Assembly (NCBI RefSeq): GCF_900188125.1
Contig: NZ_FZOW01000005.1
Location: 124,001-188,000 of the forward strand
Direction of reading: 5' to 3'
Length of the DNA stretch: 64,000 nucleotides
Source: Rhodococcoides kyotonense
Lineage (GTDB): Bacteria > Actinomycetota > Actinomycetes > Mycobacteriales > Mycobacteriaceae
Below the pieces are notes generated by a model, which was not told the origin of the DNA, ran no database searches, and saw only the letters and a list, made by a program, of their open reading frames with translations. This document shows positions 33,578 through 41,471 of the stretch, piece after piece. Position numbers and translations under genes: made by a program. Position 1 is the stretch's first letter. Every line of letters begins with the position of its first letter.

Positions 33578-34528
33578 TCAGTGCCGAAGCAAGGCGGTAC
33601 CGGTGTGGATCAATCTGTCGATGGTCGCCGGGAGTTTCTCCTGGTCCGGGTCGATATGGCGTCCTTCGCGGTGGCGTCGCAGATTGTGTCCCATGATCGC
33701 GGCCATCTTCAGACGCCCCAGGGCGTCGAACCATGTCATGTCCGGAATCTCCGGGCCGGTTTTCGTGTACGCGGAGATCAGTTGGGCGGTGGTAGGTAGA
33801 CCTGGCACCTCGCGGCCGACGCCGGGGAAGTTGGTGCCGTCGGCGAAGACGAGAAACCATCCGAGTTCCACCCGTGGGTCGCCGGCACTCCAGATCTCCC
33901 AGTCGATCAACGCTGCCGGTTCGTCGCCGGTGGAGATGATGTTGCCGAGTCGGTAATCGCCGTGCACGAGAACAGGTTCGACGGGCTCGGGCACATCCGA
34001 ACGAAGGAGCCTCAGGAGTTCGTCGCCCCCGACGACCAATTCGGGCGGCACCGCACCCAACGTGCGAGCCCATCGCTCGAGTTCGTCGGCGGGCGACAGC
34101 GGCGCGCCCGCACCGGGAACGGAGTCGAGGTCGACGGCGTGCAGCCGGGGGAGGACCTCGGCTGCACGAAGCATCCGTCGAGCCGCGACGTCGGCATCGA
34201 CTGCGGGGTCGTCGAGGACCGGCTCCAGAGATTCACCCTCGACCAATTCCATGGCGAACCATGCCGGTTCGGTGTCGTCGACGGCGACGATGCGCGGGAC
34301 CGGGACATCGGTGTCGGCCAAGGACTGCAGAATGGATGCCTGACGGAGCATGTCGTGGCGTCCGATCGAACGTTGGCCTTCCGGAACAGCTTTGACGACG
34401 ATGGCACCGTCGGATGTGCTTGCGCGGTAGGTCAGACCCGAGTGTCCGCCAGGCAGGATGTCGAAGTCCGTGACTTCTCGTCCGGCCAGTGCGGTGACTA
34501 CGCGAGATTCGAGCGTCGAGTGCGTCAT
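33578..34528 (-). CDS. APH-family kinase (ACAD10/11 N-domain or LvaA-like)
   Basis: A 316-residue aminoglycoside-phosphotransferase-fold protein. The glycine-rich start LPGGHSGLTYRA, catalytic loop HGDYRLGN and metal-binding IDWE are all present, so it should be an active kinase. Homologs beside or fused to acyl-CoA dehydrogenases (human ACAD10/11, Pseudomonas LvaA) phosphorylate the 4-hydroxyl of 4-hydroxyacyl-CoAs. Antibiotic resistance is unlikely in this setting. The ATG overlaps the stop of the upstream dehydrogenase gene (ATGA) and has a GGGAG site. Confidence 0.89.
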   Translation of the reverse strand: MTHSTLESRVVTALAGREVTDFDILPGGHSGLTYRASTSDGAIVVKAVPEGQRSIGRHDMLRQASILQSLADTDVPVPRIVAVDDTEPAWFAMELVEGESLEPVLDDPAVDADVAARRMLRAAEVLPRLHAVDLDSVPGAGAPLSPADELERWARTLGAVPPELVVGGDELLRLLRSDVPEPVEPVLVHGDYRLGNIISTGDEPAALIDWEIWSAGDPRVELGWFLVFADGTNFPGVGREVPGLPTTAQLISAYTKTGPEIPDMTWFDALGRLKMAAIMGHNLRRHREGRHIDPDQEKLPATIDRLIHTGTALLRH

Positions 34529-35733
34529 GGTTTCGGCTCCCGGGGAAGGCCGAGTACTCGCTCGGCGATGATGTTGTGCTGGATCTCGTCCGTTCCGCCG
34601 GCGATGCGGTATCCGGGTGCACCGAGGAGGTGTTCGGACCACGCGAACGTCCCCCACCGCCCGGAATCGGATGTCGCCTCACGCCCGAGCAGCAGTCGGA
34701 CGACGTCCGACGTCGTAGCCATCGTGTCGGTGGCGAGCAATTTGCCCAACGACGCCTCGGGCCCTGGATCGTTGCCTGCGACGATCGCGCCTGCCACGCG
34801 CATGGTGCCGATTCGTTGCACGTAACTGCGGGTCACGAGGTCGGCGACTGCGTCGCGCTCGATTTCGGTCAACTCACGGCCGAGGTTGCGAGCCAGCTCC
34901 ACTGCCTGATCGGCGTTGGCGAGCCCGAGAGTGCCGCCGTCGAGACGCTCGGCCGCCAGTACCGTGAGCGCTACCTGCCATCCTCGTCCGACCGGACCGA
35001 GGCGGTGCGTATCGTCGAGTTCGACGCCCTCCAGATAGACCTCGTTGAAGGAGCTGCCGCCGGTCATCTGACGAATAGGCCTGACGGTGACGCCCGGGGC
35101 GTTGATGGGGACCAGGAGCATCGTCAGTCCCGCGTATTTGGAGACGCTGGTGTCGGTGCGGCACAACGCGACTCCGTAGTCCGCGACGAGTGCGCCGGAC
35201 GTCCACACCTTGTGGCCGTCGATGATCCACGAACCATCCGGTGTCCGGTCGGCTCTGGTACGTACCGCGGCGAGATCGGAGCCCGCTTCCGTTTCGGAGA
35301 ACAGCTGGCAGGCAATGAGATCGGTGCGCAGCATCGCGCGCACGAACTTGGCCTTCTGTTCGTCGGTGCCCCACTGCTGGATGGTCGGTGCCACCAATTG
35401 CTGAGTCACCGAGAACATCTCGGTGCGGCGAGGTACGTCGAATGCTTCCTCGGCGCGCCGGAAAGCCAGCACGTACGACATGGGTAGATCGTGTCCACCG
35501 AACTCGACAGGAGAGTTCAGTGCACCCCAACCCGCGTCGAACTTGGCTTTCTCGTAGCGAGAAATAGTGTCCGTGTGCTCGCGCTCCTGCTCGGCGGTCC
35601 AGTTCTCGAATACGGCCACCGAGTCGGGACCCTCGCCCCACACTGCTTCGGTGCGCGGCTGTGCGACGGAGGCAAGCCATGCGTGTGCGTTCTCGGTGAA
35701 CTCGGCGAGGTCGGGAATCGTTGTCTGTGTCAC
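34525..35733 (-). CDS. Acyl-CoA dehydrogenase family protein
   Basis: A 402-residue acyl-CoA dehydrogenase. Characteristic stretches are CQLFSETEAGSDLAAVRT, IDGHKVWTSGALVADYG and the C-terminal GGTDEIQHNIIAERVLGLPRE. The position that holds the catalytic Glu in MCAD-type enzymes (YEGT) reads AGGT, as in many actinobacterial subunits that work as alpha2-beta2 heterotetramers or use a Glu elsewhere. The 379-residue dehydrogenase at 38.2 kb is a possible partner. It lies 27 nt after the thiolase-like gene and overlaps the kinase gene. Confidence 0.9.
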   Translation of the reverse strand: MTQTTIPDLAEFTENAHAWLASVAQPRTEAVWGEGPDSVAVFENWTAEQEREHTDTISRYEKAKFDAGWGALNSPVEFGGHDLPMSYVLAFRRAEEAFDVPRRTEMFSVTQQLVAPTIQQWGTDEQKAKFVRAMLRTDLIACQLFSETEAGSDLAAVRTRADRTPDGSWIIDGHKVWTSGALVADYGVALCRTDTSVSKYAGLTMLLVPINAPGVTVRPIRQMTGGSSFNEVYLEGVELDDTHRLGPVGRGWQVALTVLAAERLDGGTLGLANADQAVELARNLGRELTEIERDAVADLVTRSYVQRIGTMRVAGAIVAGNDPGPEASLGKLLATDTMATTSDVVRLLLGREATSDSGRWGTFAWSEHLLGAPGYRIAGGTDEIQHNIIAERVLGLPREPKP

Positions 35734-35760
35734 TTGATCAGCCTCTTGGTCGACGACGGC

Positions 35761-36912
35761 TCACACCGTCAGCACGGTGCAGGCACTGATGCCCGGTGCC
35801 CCGTAGACGTGGGTGAATCCGACACGTGGATCGTTCGGAACCTGGCGCTCACCCGCCTCGCCGCGGAGTTGGGTGACTATCTCGTGGACTTGGCGCAGTC
35901 CCGACGCGCCGATCGGTTCGCCGTTGGCGATGCACCCACCGTCGGTGTTGATCGGGAGCCTGCCGCCGATCTCGGTGTCGCCGGCGGCGATCATGGCTTC
36001 CTGTTCGCCGGGCTTGCAGAACCCGCATTCGGCCATGTGCATGATCTCGGCGCCGCTCTCGGTGTCCTGCAACTGTGCGACGTCGACGTCCTCGGGGCCG
36101 AGGCCCGCGAGTTCGAAGGCGGCGGCCGCCGCGTCGGCGCTCACGCTGGTGGGTTCACCGGTGCCTTGAACGGACGGGCTGAACACCTCGAAGGACCCGA
36201 ACTGCCGTGTGCGGTGCGCGATTGCGCGGAGGTGGACAGGACGCCCACCGAGCCTGGCGACAGCGTTCGCGCCGGCAACGACGATGGCCGCGGCGCCCTC
36301 GCCGGGGGAGCAGAACATGTACCGGGTAAGTGGATCGTTGACCATGTCGGCGCTCGCGATGGTATCGACGTCGATGGCGTCGCGACGCCAGGCATTGGGG
36401 TTCAGGGAACCGTTTCGGTACGCCTTCGCAGCAACCCGAGCGAGTGTGTCGCGAGAGATGTCGTGCCGACGCATGTAGCGCGAGATCTTCGCGCCGAAGA
36501 ATTGAGTCGTGACCATCAGACCGGCTTCACCGTAGCCTTCGGGAAGTCCCCAGTCGGCGGGCCTCGGGTCGAACGCACCGCGCGGATGTTTGTCGAAACC
36601 CACTGCAAGCGCGATCTCGGCAGCCCCGGACCGAACTGCGTTGACCGCCGAGAAGAGCGCACTGCCGCCCGTCGCGCACCCGTTCTTGACGTTCGTGAAC
36701 GGGATCCCGGTCAAACCGAGTTCTGCGACGAGTGTGTCGGCGAGTCCCGATCCGTCGCTGCCACCGAACGCCACCTGGACGTCCGGCCACGCAATCCCCG
36801 CATCCCGCACGGCGGATTCGATTGCGCTGACGGCCATCTGGCGGCCGCTGACACCGGGCTGCCTGCCGAACTTGGACAGCCCGGCGCCGATGATCGAAAC
36901 ATTTTGTATCAC
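35761..36912 (-). CDS. Thiolase-fold protein (SCP-x/Ltp type, DUF35 partner)
   Basis: A 383-residue thiolase-fold protein. The nucleophile Cys79 is kept in NVKNGCATGG. The usual GHP motif of thiolases is changed to G331-E332-P333 (ANGEPIGASG), and the last active-site motif reads H368-V-Y370-G in place of the CxG of ordinary thiolases. This pattern fits the lipid-transfer-protein/retro-aldolase branch, whose members need a DUF35 partner, such as Ltp2 in steroid side-chain removal. The DUF35 gene is directly upstream, overlapping by 4 nt. It may cleave a C-C bond by retro-Claisen or retro-aldol chemistry. The GTG start has AGGAG 7 nt away. Confidence 0.88.
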   Translation of the reverse strand: MIQNVSIIGAGLSKFGRQPGVSGRQMAVSAIESAVRDAGIAWPDVQVAFGGSDGSGLADTLVAELGLTGIPFTNVKNGCATGGSALFSAVNAVRSGAAEIALAVGFDKHPRGAFDPRPADWGLPEGYGEAGLMVTTQFFGAKISRYMRRHDISRDTLARVAAKAYRNGSLNPNAWRRDAIDVDTIASADMVNDPLTRYMFCSPGEGAAAIVVAGANAVARLGGRPVHLRAIAHRTRQFGSFEVFSPSVQGTGEPTSVSADAAAAAFELAGLGPEDVDVAQLQDTESGAEIMHMAECGFCKPGEQEAMIAAGDTEIGGRLPINTDGGCIANGEPIGASGLRQVHEIVTQLRGEAGERQVPNDPRVGFTHVYGAPGISACTVLTV

Positions 36913-37349
36913 TGCGAAACTCCTGCCGTCGAGTGAGCTACCACGCTGAACCGGGGCACCGGCGAGGTGGACACCAATCTCACCGGTGCCTGGTCCAGTT
37001 CGTCGAAGCGCTCGCAGTCGATGATCGCTTCGACCTTGATGCCGTCTGGTAGTTCGACGTATCCGACGGCGAACGGCCGAAATCCTCCTGGGGGAGGGAC
37101 ATACGGCGGCGACTTCGGTGCGAAACGCTGCACGGTGTACGCCCACACGGTTCCGGTGGTGCTCAGCGTCGCCGGAACGGCTGTCGGCGTCGCACACCTG
37201 CTGCACATCGAGCTGGCAGGAAAGGCGACTGTGCCGCACTTCGTGCACTTGCTACCTTCGAGCGCAAGGCCCGCCGTCGTGTCCATCTCCATCCCTTCGG
37301 GTAGTCGTCCGGCTGCGGAAACGTCAGCGACCGACCCACTTGGGTTCAC
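36909..37349 (-). CDS. DUF35 OB-fold/rubredoxin-like zinc-ribbon protein
   Basis: A protein of up to 146 residues. The zinc ribbon CTKCG-x9-CSRC (about residues 35-53) is complete, followed by an OB-fold domain with the typical GTVWAYTVQRF and RPFAVGYVELPDG segments. Proteins of this kind bind the acyl-CoA and stabilise thiolase-like partners. Its stop overlaps the thiolase-fold gene (GTGA). The start is uncertain: the GTG used here overlaps the enoyl-CoA hydratase gene by 26 nt, whereas ATGs at 37292 and 37286 would give 127- or 125-residue proteins with the ribbon still intact. Confidence 0.87.
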   Translation of the reverse strand: MNPSGSVADVSAAGRLPEGMEMDTTAGLALEGSKCTKCGTVAFPASSMCSRCATPTAVPATLSTTGTVWAYTVQRFAPKSPPYVPPPGGFRPFAVGYVELPDGIKVEAIIDCERFDELDQAPVRLVSTSPVPRFSVVAHSTAGVSQ

Positions 37350-38112
37350 GCTTCTCGAGGAATGCGGTGACGCCCTCCTTGCCGTCCTCGGACTGCAGTG
37401 CGTTGCCGACCGCGAGGTGTTCCATGACCATGAGGGACTGGATGTCCGCGTCGAGGCCGCGGTCGATGCACATCTTGGTCAGCTTCATCATGAACGGACT
37501 CTTGTCCACCAGGGGTGCGATGAAGTCCGCAACCAGCTGGTCGAGCTCGGCTGCCGGTGCCGACGCATTGATGAGGTCGAAGTCGACCGCTTCCTGGCCG
37601 CTGAGCAGCTTGCCGGTCAGCATCAGTTCCTTGGTCTTGCGGATGCCGATCATGCGTGGCAATCGGTAGATGGGCCCGGCGCCACCGAACAGTGCCCGGC
37701 GGATGTGGAAGTCGCCGATCTTCGCGTCGTCCGAGGCGACGGCGAAGTCGCAGGAGATCATCAGTTCGAATCCACCTGCGGTGACGTAGCCTTCGAGCAC
37801 TGCGACCGATGGGGTGTTCATCGAGTAGAGCCGATCGCAGACCTTTGCGGACAGCACCGCGACGTCCATGGCGTTGGTGGTTCCGACGAAGTCCGACAGC
37901 AATTCGTCGAGGTCGAATCCAGAGCAGAATTGGTTCTGGACACCGCGCAGGACAAGGACTTTCAGGTTCGGGTCGTTGTCGACCTCGACGATGATCTCGT
38001 CGAGGCGGTGCAGCAGTTCGACCGTCACTGCGTTCTTCTTGTGGGGGCGGTTCAGCCAGACACGAGCAACCTCGCCGTCCTTCTCCAACAAGATGTGGTC
38101 GGTCTCAACCAT
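37324..38112 (-). CDS. Enoyl-CoA hydratase/isomerase family protein
   Basis: A 262-residue crotonase-fold protein. The oxyanion-hole segments are FCSGFDL (about 62-68) and EGYVTAGGFELMI (about 108-120). At the first typical catalytic Glu position the sequence has RRALFGGAGPIYRL, without the usual acid pair of hydratases, so an isomerase, hydrolase or lyase activity is possible. It is the first gene of a minus-strand operon of about 12 kb running to the acyl-CoA ligase and TetR genes. It is preceded by a sigma-70-like promoter with a palindromic operator just after the -10 box. Confidence 0.88.
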   Translation of the reverse strand: MVETDHILLEKDGEVARVWLNRPHKKNAVTVELLHRLDEIIVEVDNDPNLKVLVLRGVQNQFCSGFDLDELLSDFVGTTNAMDVAVLSAKVCDRLYSMNTPSVAVLEGYVTAGGFELMISCDFAVASDDAKIGDFHIRRALFGGAGPIYRLPRMIGIRKTKELMLTGKLLSGQEAVDFDLINASAPAAELDQLVADFIAPLVDKSPFMMKLTKMCIDRGLDADIQSLMVMEHLAVGNALQSEDGKEGVTAFLEKREPKWVGR

Positions 38113-38137
38113 GGTGGTGCCTTTCGTTCGTCAAACT

Positions 38138-38150
38138 TGAACTGGATTCA
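38138..38150. promoter_or_regulatory. 13-bp palindromic operator, copy 5 (TGAACTGGATTCA)
   Basis: Eleven of 13 positions match YGAACT-N-AGTTCR, and a CTTCA tail follows. It lies 26 nt before the enoyl-CoA hydratase-like gene and 5 nt past the -10 box of that gene's promoter, so a bound repressor would block the start of the large operon. Confidence 0.65.
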
Positions 38151-38155
38151 CTTCA

Positions 38156-38184
38156 GTATTAGCTACCAGGTCTGTCGACGTCAA
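38156..38184 (-). promoter_or_regulatory. Sigma-70-type promoter of the large minus-strand operon
   Basis: On the minus strand, TTGACG (38184-38179) and TAATAC (38161-38156) are separated by 17 nt. The transcription start would fall in or next to the palindromic operator at 38138-38150. The arrangement mirrors the promoter at 20.4 kb. Confidence 0.5.
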
Positions 38185-38215
38185 TAGCTGAACCGAAGGT
38201 GGTTCGAAAAGGGCT

Positions 38216-39355
38216 CTAGAGTGCGACCAGATCGGCGATCCGTGCGCGGTGTGTGCGCGAATCACCCTGTATCGCTTCGTTTCCCAGCGCGCGTCTCAAG
38301 TAGGAATGCGCAGGATGCTCCCACGTGAACCCGACGCCACCGTGTAGCTGCACTGCCTCGTGCACGGCGTGGAGGGCGGCATCGATGCATACCGCACCCG
38401 CCACCGCGATGGCCAAATGGGCATCGTCGGGGCGTCCGTCGTAGACGGCTGCTGCATATCTCGCCGCGGACCGTGCGCGTTCGAGCTCGATCAACACATC
38501 GGCGAGACGGTGCTTGACGGCCTGAAAGGACCCGATCGGCCGGCCGAATTGGCTGCGCGTCTTCACGTACTCCACCGTCATGTCGAGTACTGCATCCGCG
38601 ATGCCGGTGTTCTCGCTGGCCAACGCCAATGTCGACAAGTCTCGCAGGTGCGCGATGTACGTCGCACTGTGCTCGGCGGACGCCAGCAGAATTGCCGGGG
38701 ACTGTGTGACAGTGAGGTCGGCCTGACGTCGGGTCGGGTCGAGTACGGTCCTCGGGCGCGCATCGACGTGACGTTCTGTCTCGAGCGCGAAGACGCCGAC
38801 GCCGTCCTCGTACTGGGCCGACACGACGACGACGTCGGCCCCGCTGCCGCCGACAACGTTGTGCGACTCCCCGTCGAGAATCCATCCCGATTCGGTCTTG
38901 CGGGCGAGGATTCGGTCCCCTTCGGTGGTCAGCGTGCTGACGGCGGCCACCGCGGAGCCGTCGAGAAGCTTCTTGCGCGCCTCGTCGGTGTGCGTGGGGG
39001 CGTGGAGAAAGGCCTGGACTCCGAGAACGGCCGAGGAATAGACCGGCTCGGGGGACAGGCTGCGCCCGCATTCTTCGAGGATGATGCCCAGTTCGACCAT
39101 GCCGTAGCCGAGACCACCCTGGTCCTCGGGCGCAGCGAGCGTGGTGACGGACATGTCGTCGACGAGTCGCGTCCATTGTTCGGACGAGTATCCGAGCGGC
39201 GTCTGCGAGACCGTCCTTATCTGTTCTACCGTCGCGTATTTGGCGAAAATGCCACGAACGGCGTCCCGGATGCCTGCTTGTTCGTCGCCGGGCGTCAGTG
39301 CTGCTGGTTCGAACCTGGGCCGCGGGGCTTCGATGGTGATCGTCGACGGTGCCAT
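38216..39355 (-). CDS. Acyl-CoA dehydrogenase family protein
   Basis: A 379-residue acyl-CoA dehydrogenase of the FadE type. Typical elements are APEDQGGLGYGMVELGIILEECG in the N-terminal helical domain and VKTRSQFGRPIGSFQAVKHRLAD in the C-terminal one, then HGGVGFTWEHPAHSYLRRAL. The end lacks the GGT-EIQ motif, as in the second subunits of heterotetrameric steroid-type dehydrogenases. It may pair with the 402-residue dehydrogenase or act alone. It is divergent from the SnoaL-like pair, with two operator copies in between, and is separated from the downstream operon by 103 nt holding a promoter. Confidence 0.9.
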   Translation of the reverse strand: MAPSTITIEAPRPRFEPAALTPGDEQAGIRDAVRGIFAKYATVEQIRTVSQTPLGYSSEQWTRLVDDMSVTTLAAPEDQGGLGYGMVELGIILEECGRSLSPEPVYSSAVLGVQAFLHAPTHTDEARKKLLDGSAVAAVSTLTTEGDRILARKTESGWILDGESHNVVGGSGADVVVVSAQYEDGVGVFALETERHVDARPRTVLDPTRRQADLTVTQSPAILLASAEHSATYIAHLRDLSTLALASENTGIADAVLDMTVEYVKTRSQFGRPIGSFQAVKHRLADVLIELERARSAARYAAAVYDGRPDDAHLAIAVAGAVCIDAALHAVHEAVQLHGGVGFTWEHPAHSYLRRALGNEAIQGDSRTHRARIADLVAL

Positions 39356-39366
39356 GTCACTCCACT

Positions 39367-39379
39367 CGAGTTGAGTTCA
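39367..39379. promoter_or_regulatory. 13-bp palindromic operator, copy 6 (CGAGTTGAGTTCA)
   Basis: Lies 12 nt before the dehydrogenase start on the minus-strand side of the divergent region. One half-site is exact (AGTTCA), the other weaker, and a CTTTAC tail follows. It is paired with copy 7 on the other side. Confidence 0.55.
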
Positions 39380-39429
39380 CTTTACTTTTGCACGATAGCG
39401 CGGAAGACTCTCGACAAACAGAGTCAATT

Positions 39430-39442
39430 CGAACTAAGTTCA
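39430..39442. promoter_or_regulatory. 13-bp palindromic operator, copy 7 (CGAACTAAGTTCA)
   Basis: The best dyad in the window (GAACT-A-AGTTC), followed by CTTC. It ends only 4 nt before the ATG of the first SnoaL-like gene, where a ribosome-binding site would normally be. Either the transcript is leaderless or a bound repressor directly covers the translation start region. Confidence 0.65.
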
Positions 39443-39446
39443 CTTC

Positions 39447-39824
39447 ATGAAGCTGAAGATTCTGGACTACTATGCGACCTTGGACGAGGGGCACCTGGAC
39501 GCCGCAGTCGCCATGCTTGCCGAGAACGTCGAGTTCGCGATGGTGCTGCCGACAGGTGCCAACAGGAAGTCGGGTCGAGCGGCGATGCTCGAGTATCTGA
39601 AGGGGCGCCCGCCCGTCGATCGCAAGCACAGACTTTTTCGCTCGGCGGCCGACGGAGATCTTCAATTCGCCCATGGGGCGGTAACCGAGGGTGACCGCAC
39701 GACCGGCTATTTCGTCGGCGTCATGCATTTGGGCGCCGACGGCCTGATCGATCGGTATCAGGTGTCGTTCGACGCCGAATTCGGCCTCTTGCCAGACGAT
39801 TCCACTCAGGAAGGTGTGCAGTGA
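39447..39824 (+). CDS. SnoaL-like (NTF2-fold) protein
   Basis: A 125-residue protein of the SnoaL/NTF2 fold: KILDYYATLDEGHLDAAVAMLAENVEF is the typical helix-turn opening of ketosteroid-isomerase-like proteins, followed by the curved sheet. Members include isomerases, cyclases, limonene-epoxide hydrolases and non-catalytic binding proteins. It is translationally coupled to a second SnoaL-like gene of the same length but different sequence. No Shine-Dalgarno sequence is present, and the operator occupies its place, which suggests leaderless translation. The precise reaction is unknown. Confidence 0.82.
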   Translation: MKLKILDYYATLDEGHLDAAVAMLAENVEFAMVLPTGANRKSGRAAMLEYLKGRPPVDRKHRLFRSAADGDLQFAHGAVTEGDRTTGYFVGVMHLGADGLIDRYQVSFDAEFGLLPDDSTQEGVQ

Positions 39825-40198
39825 CAACCGCGAACATCGAGACGCCGACGCTTGCGCAGTGGTTCGAATACATGGACTCGGACGATCCGGATCGAGTGCT
39901 GAACATGATCACAGCCGACTTCGTGATGTCGGTTCAGTTCTCCAAAGGTCAAGGCGCATCGGCCGAATTCGTCGGCGACCGCGAGGGATTGATCGCTTAC
40001 CTCGCGCAGCGCGAGAAGAGCACATTGGTACACCATATCGACGCGGGCGTGACCGTCGACGGGCTGGAGCTCGTCCTCGGGCGCACCACGCGCGACGGCG
40101 AGTTCGAAGCGTCGTTCAATGCCACCGCGCAGATCGGCGACGACGGCAACGTCCGGCGTCTGCTGATCGCGAGAACTCCGGAAATCTCGTTCGATTGA
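39821..40198 (+). CDS. SnoaL-like (NTF2-fold) protein
   Basis: A second 125-residue NTF2-fold protein (LAQWFEYMDSDDPDRVLNMITADFVMSVQF). Its GTG overlaps the stop of the first such gene (GTGA), so the pair may form a heterodimer, as NTF2-fold proteins often dimerise. Sequence similarity to its neighbour is low. It precedes the FadA-like thiolase by 27 nt in the same operon. A hydratase, isomerase or ligand-binding role are all open. Confidence 0.82.
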   Translation: MTTANIETPTLAQWFEYMDSDDPDRVLNMITADFVMSVQFSKGQGASAEFVGDREGLIAYLAQREKSTLVHHIDAGVTVDGLELVLGRTTRDGEFEASFNATAQIGDDGNVRRLLIARTPEISFD

Positions 40199-40225
40199 TT
40201 TCCCCCACGCCTGAAAGGACATTCG

Positions 40226-41437
40226 GTGAGTGAACAACCCCTGATCTTCGAGGCGATACGTACTCCTCGAGGCAAGCAGCGCCGGGGAGCCCTGCACGGC
40301 GTCAAGCCGGTGGATCTCGTTGCTGGATTGATCCGAGAGTTGCGAACTCGTTTCCCGGACATGGACCCCGCCGACATCGACGACGTCGTCCTCGGTGTCG
40401 TTTCACCGGTCGGGGAGCAGGGGGCAGTGATCTCGCGAGCGGCGGCATTGGTTGCAGGCCTGCCGGATTCCGTGCCCGGGACGCAGATCAACAGATTCTG
40501 TGCATCGGGTCTGGAGGCAGTCAACCTCGCGGCGCAGAAGGTGGCGTCGGGCTGGGACAGCCTGGTAGTCGCCGGTGGCGTCGAATCGATGTCGCGAGTA
40601 CCGATGGGAAGCGACGGCGGCGCGCTGTTCACCGACCCGACTACGACATACGATCTGCACATCGTCCCGCAGGGGATCGGTGCCGATCTCATTGCCACCG
40701 TCGAGGGATTCACCCGAGACGACGTCGACGGATACGCCGCCGAGTCTCAACGACGCGCGGAATCGGCATGGGCCAAGGGATATTTCGCGAAGTCGGTAGT
40801 GCCGGTGAGGGACATCAACGGTGTCACCCTGCTCGATCACGACGAGCACCGTCGTCCGGGTACCACCGCACAGAGCTTGGGGCAGTTGAAGCCGGCGTTC
40901 GCGGCGATGGCAGCCGCGACCGGATTCGACGACGTGGCACTGCAGAAGTACACCGACATCGAGCGAATCGACCACGTTCACACGGGCGGAAACTCGTCGG
41001 GCATCGTGGATGGAGCGTCGTTGGTGTTGGTGGGCAGCGCCGCGGCCGGGGACAGGGCGGGACTGGTGGCTCGTGGACGCATCGTCGCGACGGCGCAGGT
41101 CGGCAGCGAACCGACCATCATGCTGACCGGACCCACACCAGCGACCGAAAAGGTGTTGCGGAGAGCAGGTTTGACGGTCGAGGACATCGACGTCTTCGAG
41201 CTGAACGAAGCCTTTGCGTCGGTAGTTCTGAAATGGATGAAGGATCTGGACATCCCCCACGAGAAGACGAACGTCAACGGCGGCGCCATCGCGATGGGAC
41301 ATCCGCTCGGCGCCACCGGGGCGATGCTCGTCGGAACCGTTCTCGACGAGCTCGAACGTATCCAGGGGCGCTACGGGCTGATCACATTGTGCATCGGCGG
41401 CGGCATGGGCGTCGCCACCATCATCGAACGCATCTGA
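40226..41437 (+). CDS. Acetyl-CoA C-acyltransferase (FadA-type thiolase)
   Basis: A 403-residue thiolase with the full catalytic set: nucleophile Cys92 in [10 protein letters not shown], His in [11 protein letters not shown] and the second Cys in TLCIGGGMG. It performs the thiolytic cleavage ending each beta-oxidation round. It starts at a GTG after GAAAGGA and is followed 34 nt later by the FadB-like gene, so the two probably form a trifunctional-like complex. The contrast with the unusual thiolase-fold protein at 35.8 kb argues that the two perform different C-C cleavages. Confidence 0.93.
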   Translation: MSEQPLIFEAIRTPRGKQRRGALHGVKPVDLVAGLIRELRTRFPDMDPADIDDVVLGVVSPVGEQGAVISRAAALVAGLPDSVPGTQINRFCASGLEAVNLAAQKVASGWDSLVVAGGVESMSRVPMGSDGGALFTDPTTTYDLHIVPQGIGADLIATVEGFTRDDVDGYAAESQRRAESAWAKGYFAKSVVPVRDINGVTLLDHDEHRRPGTTAQSLGQLKPAFAAMAAATGFDDVALQKYTDIERIDHVHTGGNSSGIVDGASLVLVGSAAAGDRAGLVARGRIVATAQVGSEPTIMLTGPTPATEKVLRRAGLTVEDIDVFELNEAFASVVLKWMKDLDIPHEKTNVNGGAIAMGHPLGATGAMLVGTVLDELERIQGRYGLITLCIGGGMGVATIIERI

Positions 41438-41471
41438 CGCTGCACTCGAATACGAAAGACATCGGAAAACT

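Noticed and set aside
33578-34528. Aminoglycoside resistance gene
   Set aside because: The APH fold is clear, but the operon with an ACAD10/11-type dehydrogenase, ligase and SDRs points to a metabolic kinase.
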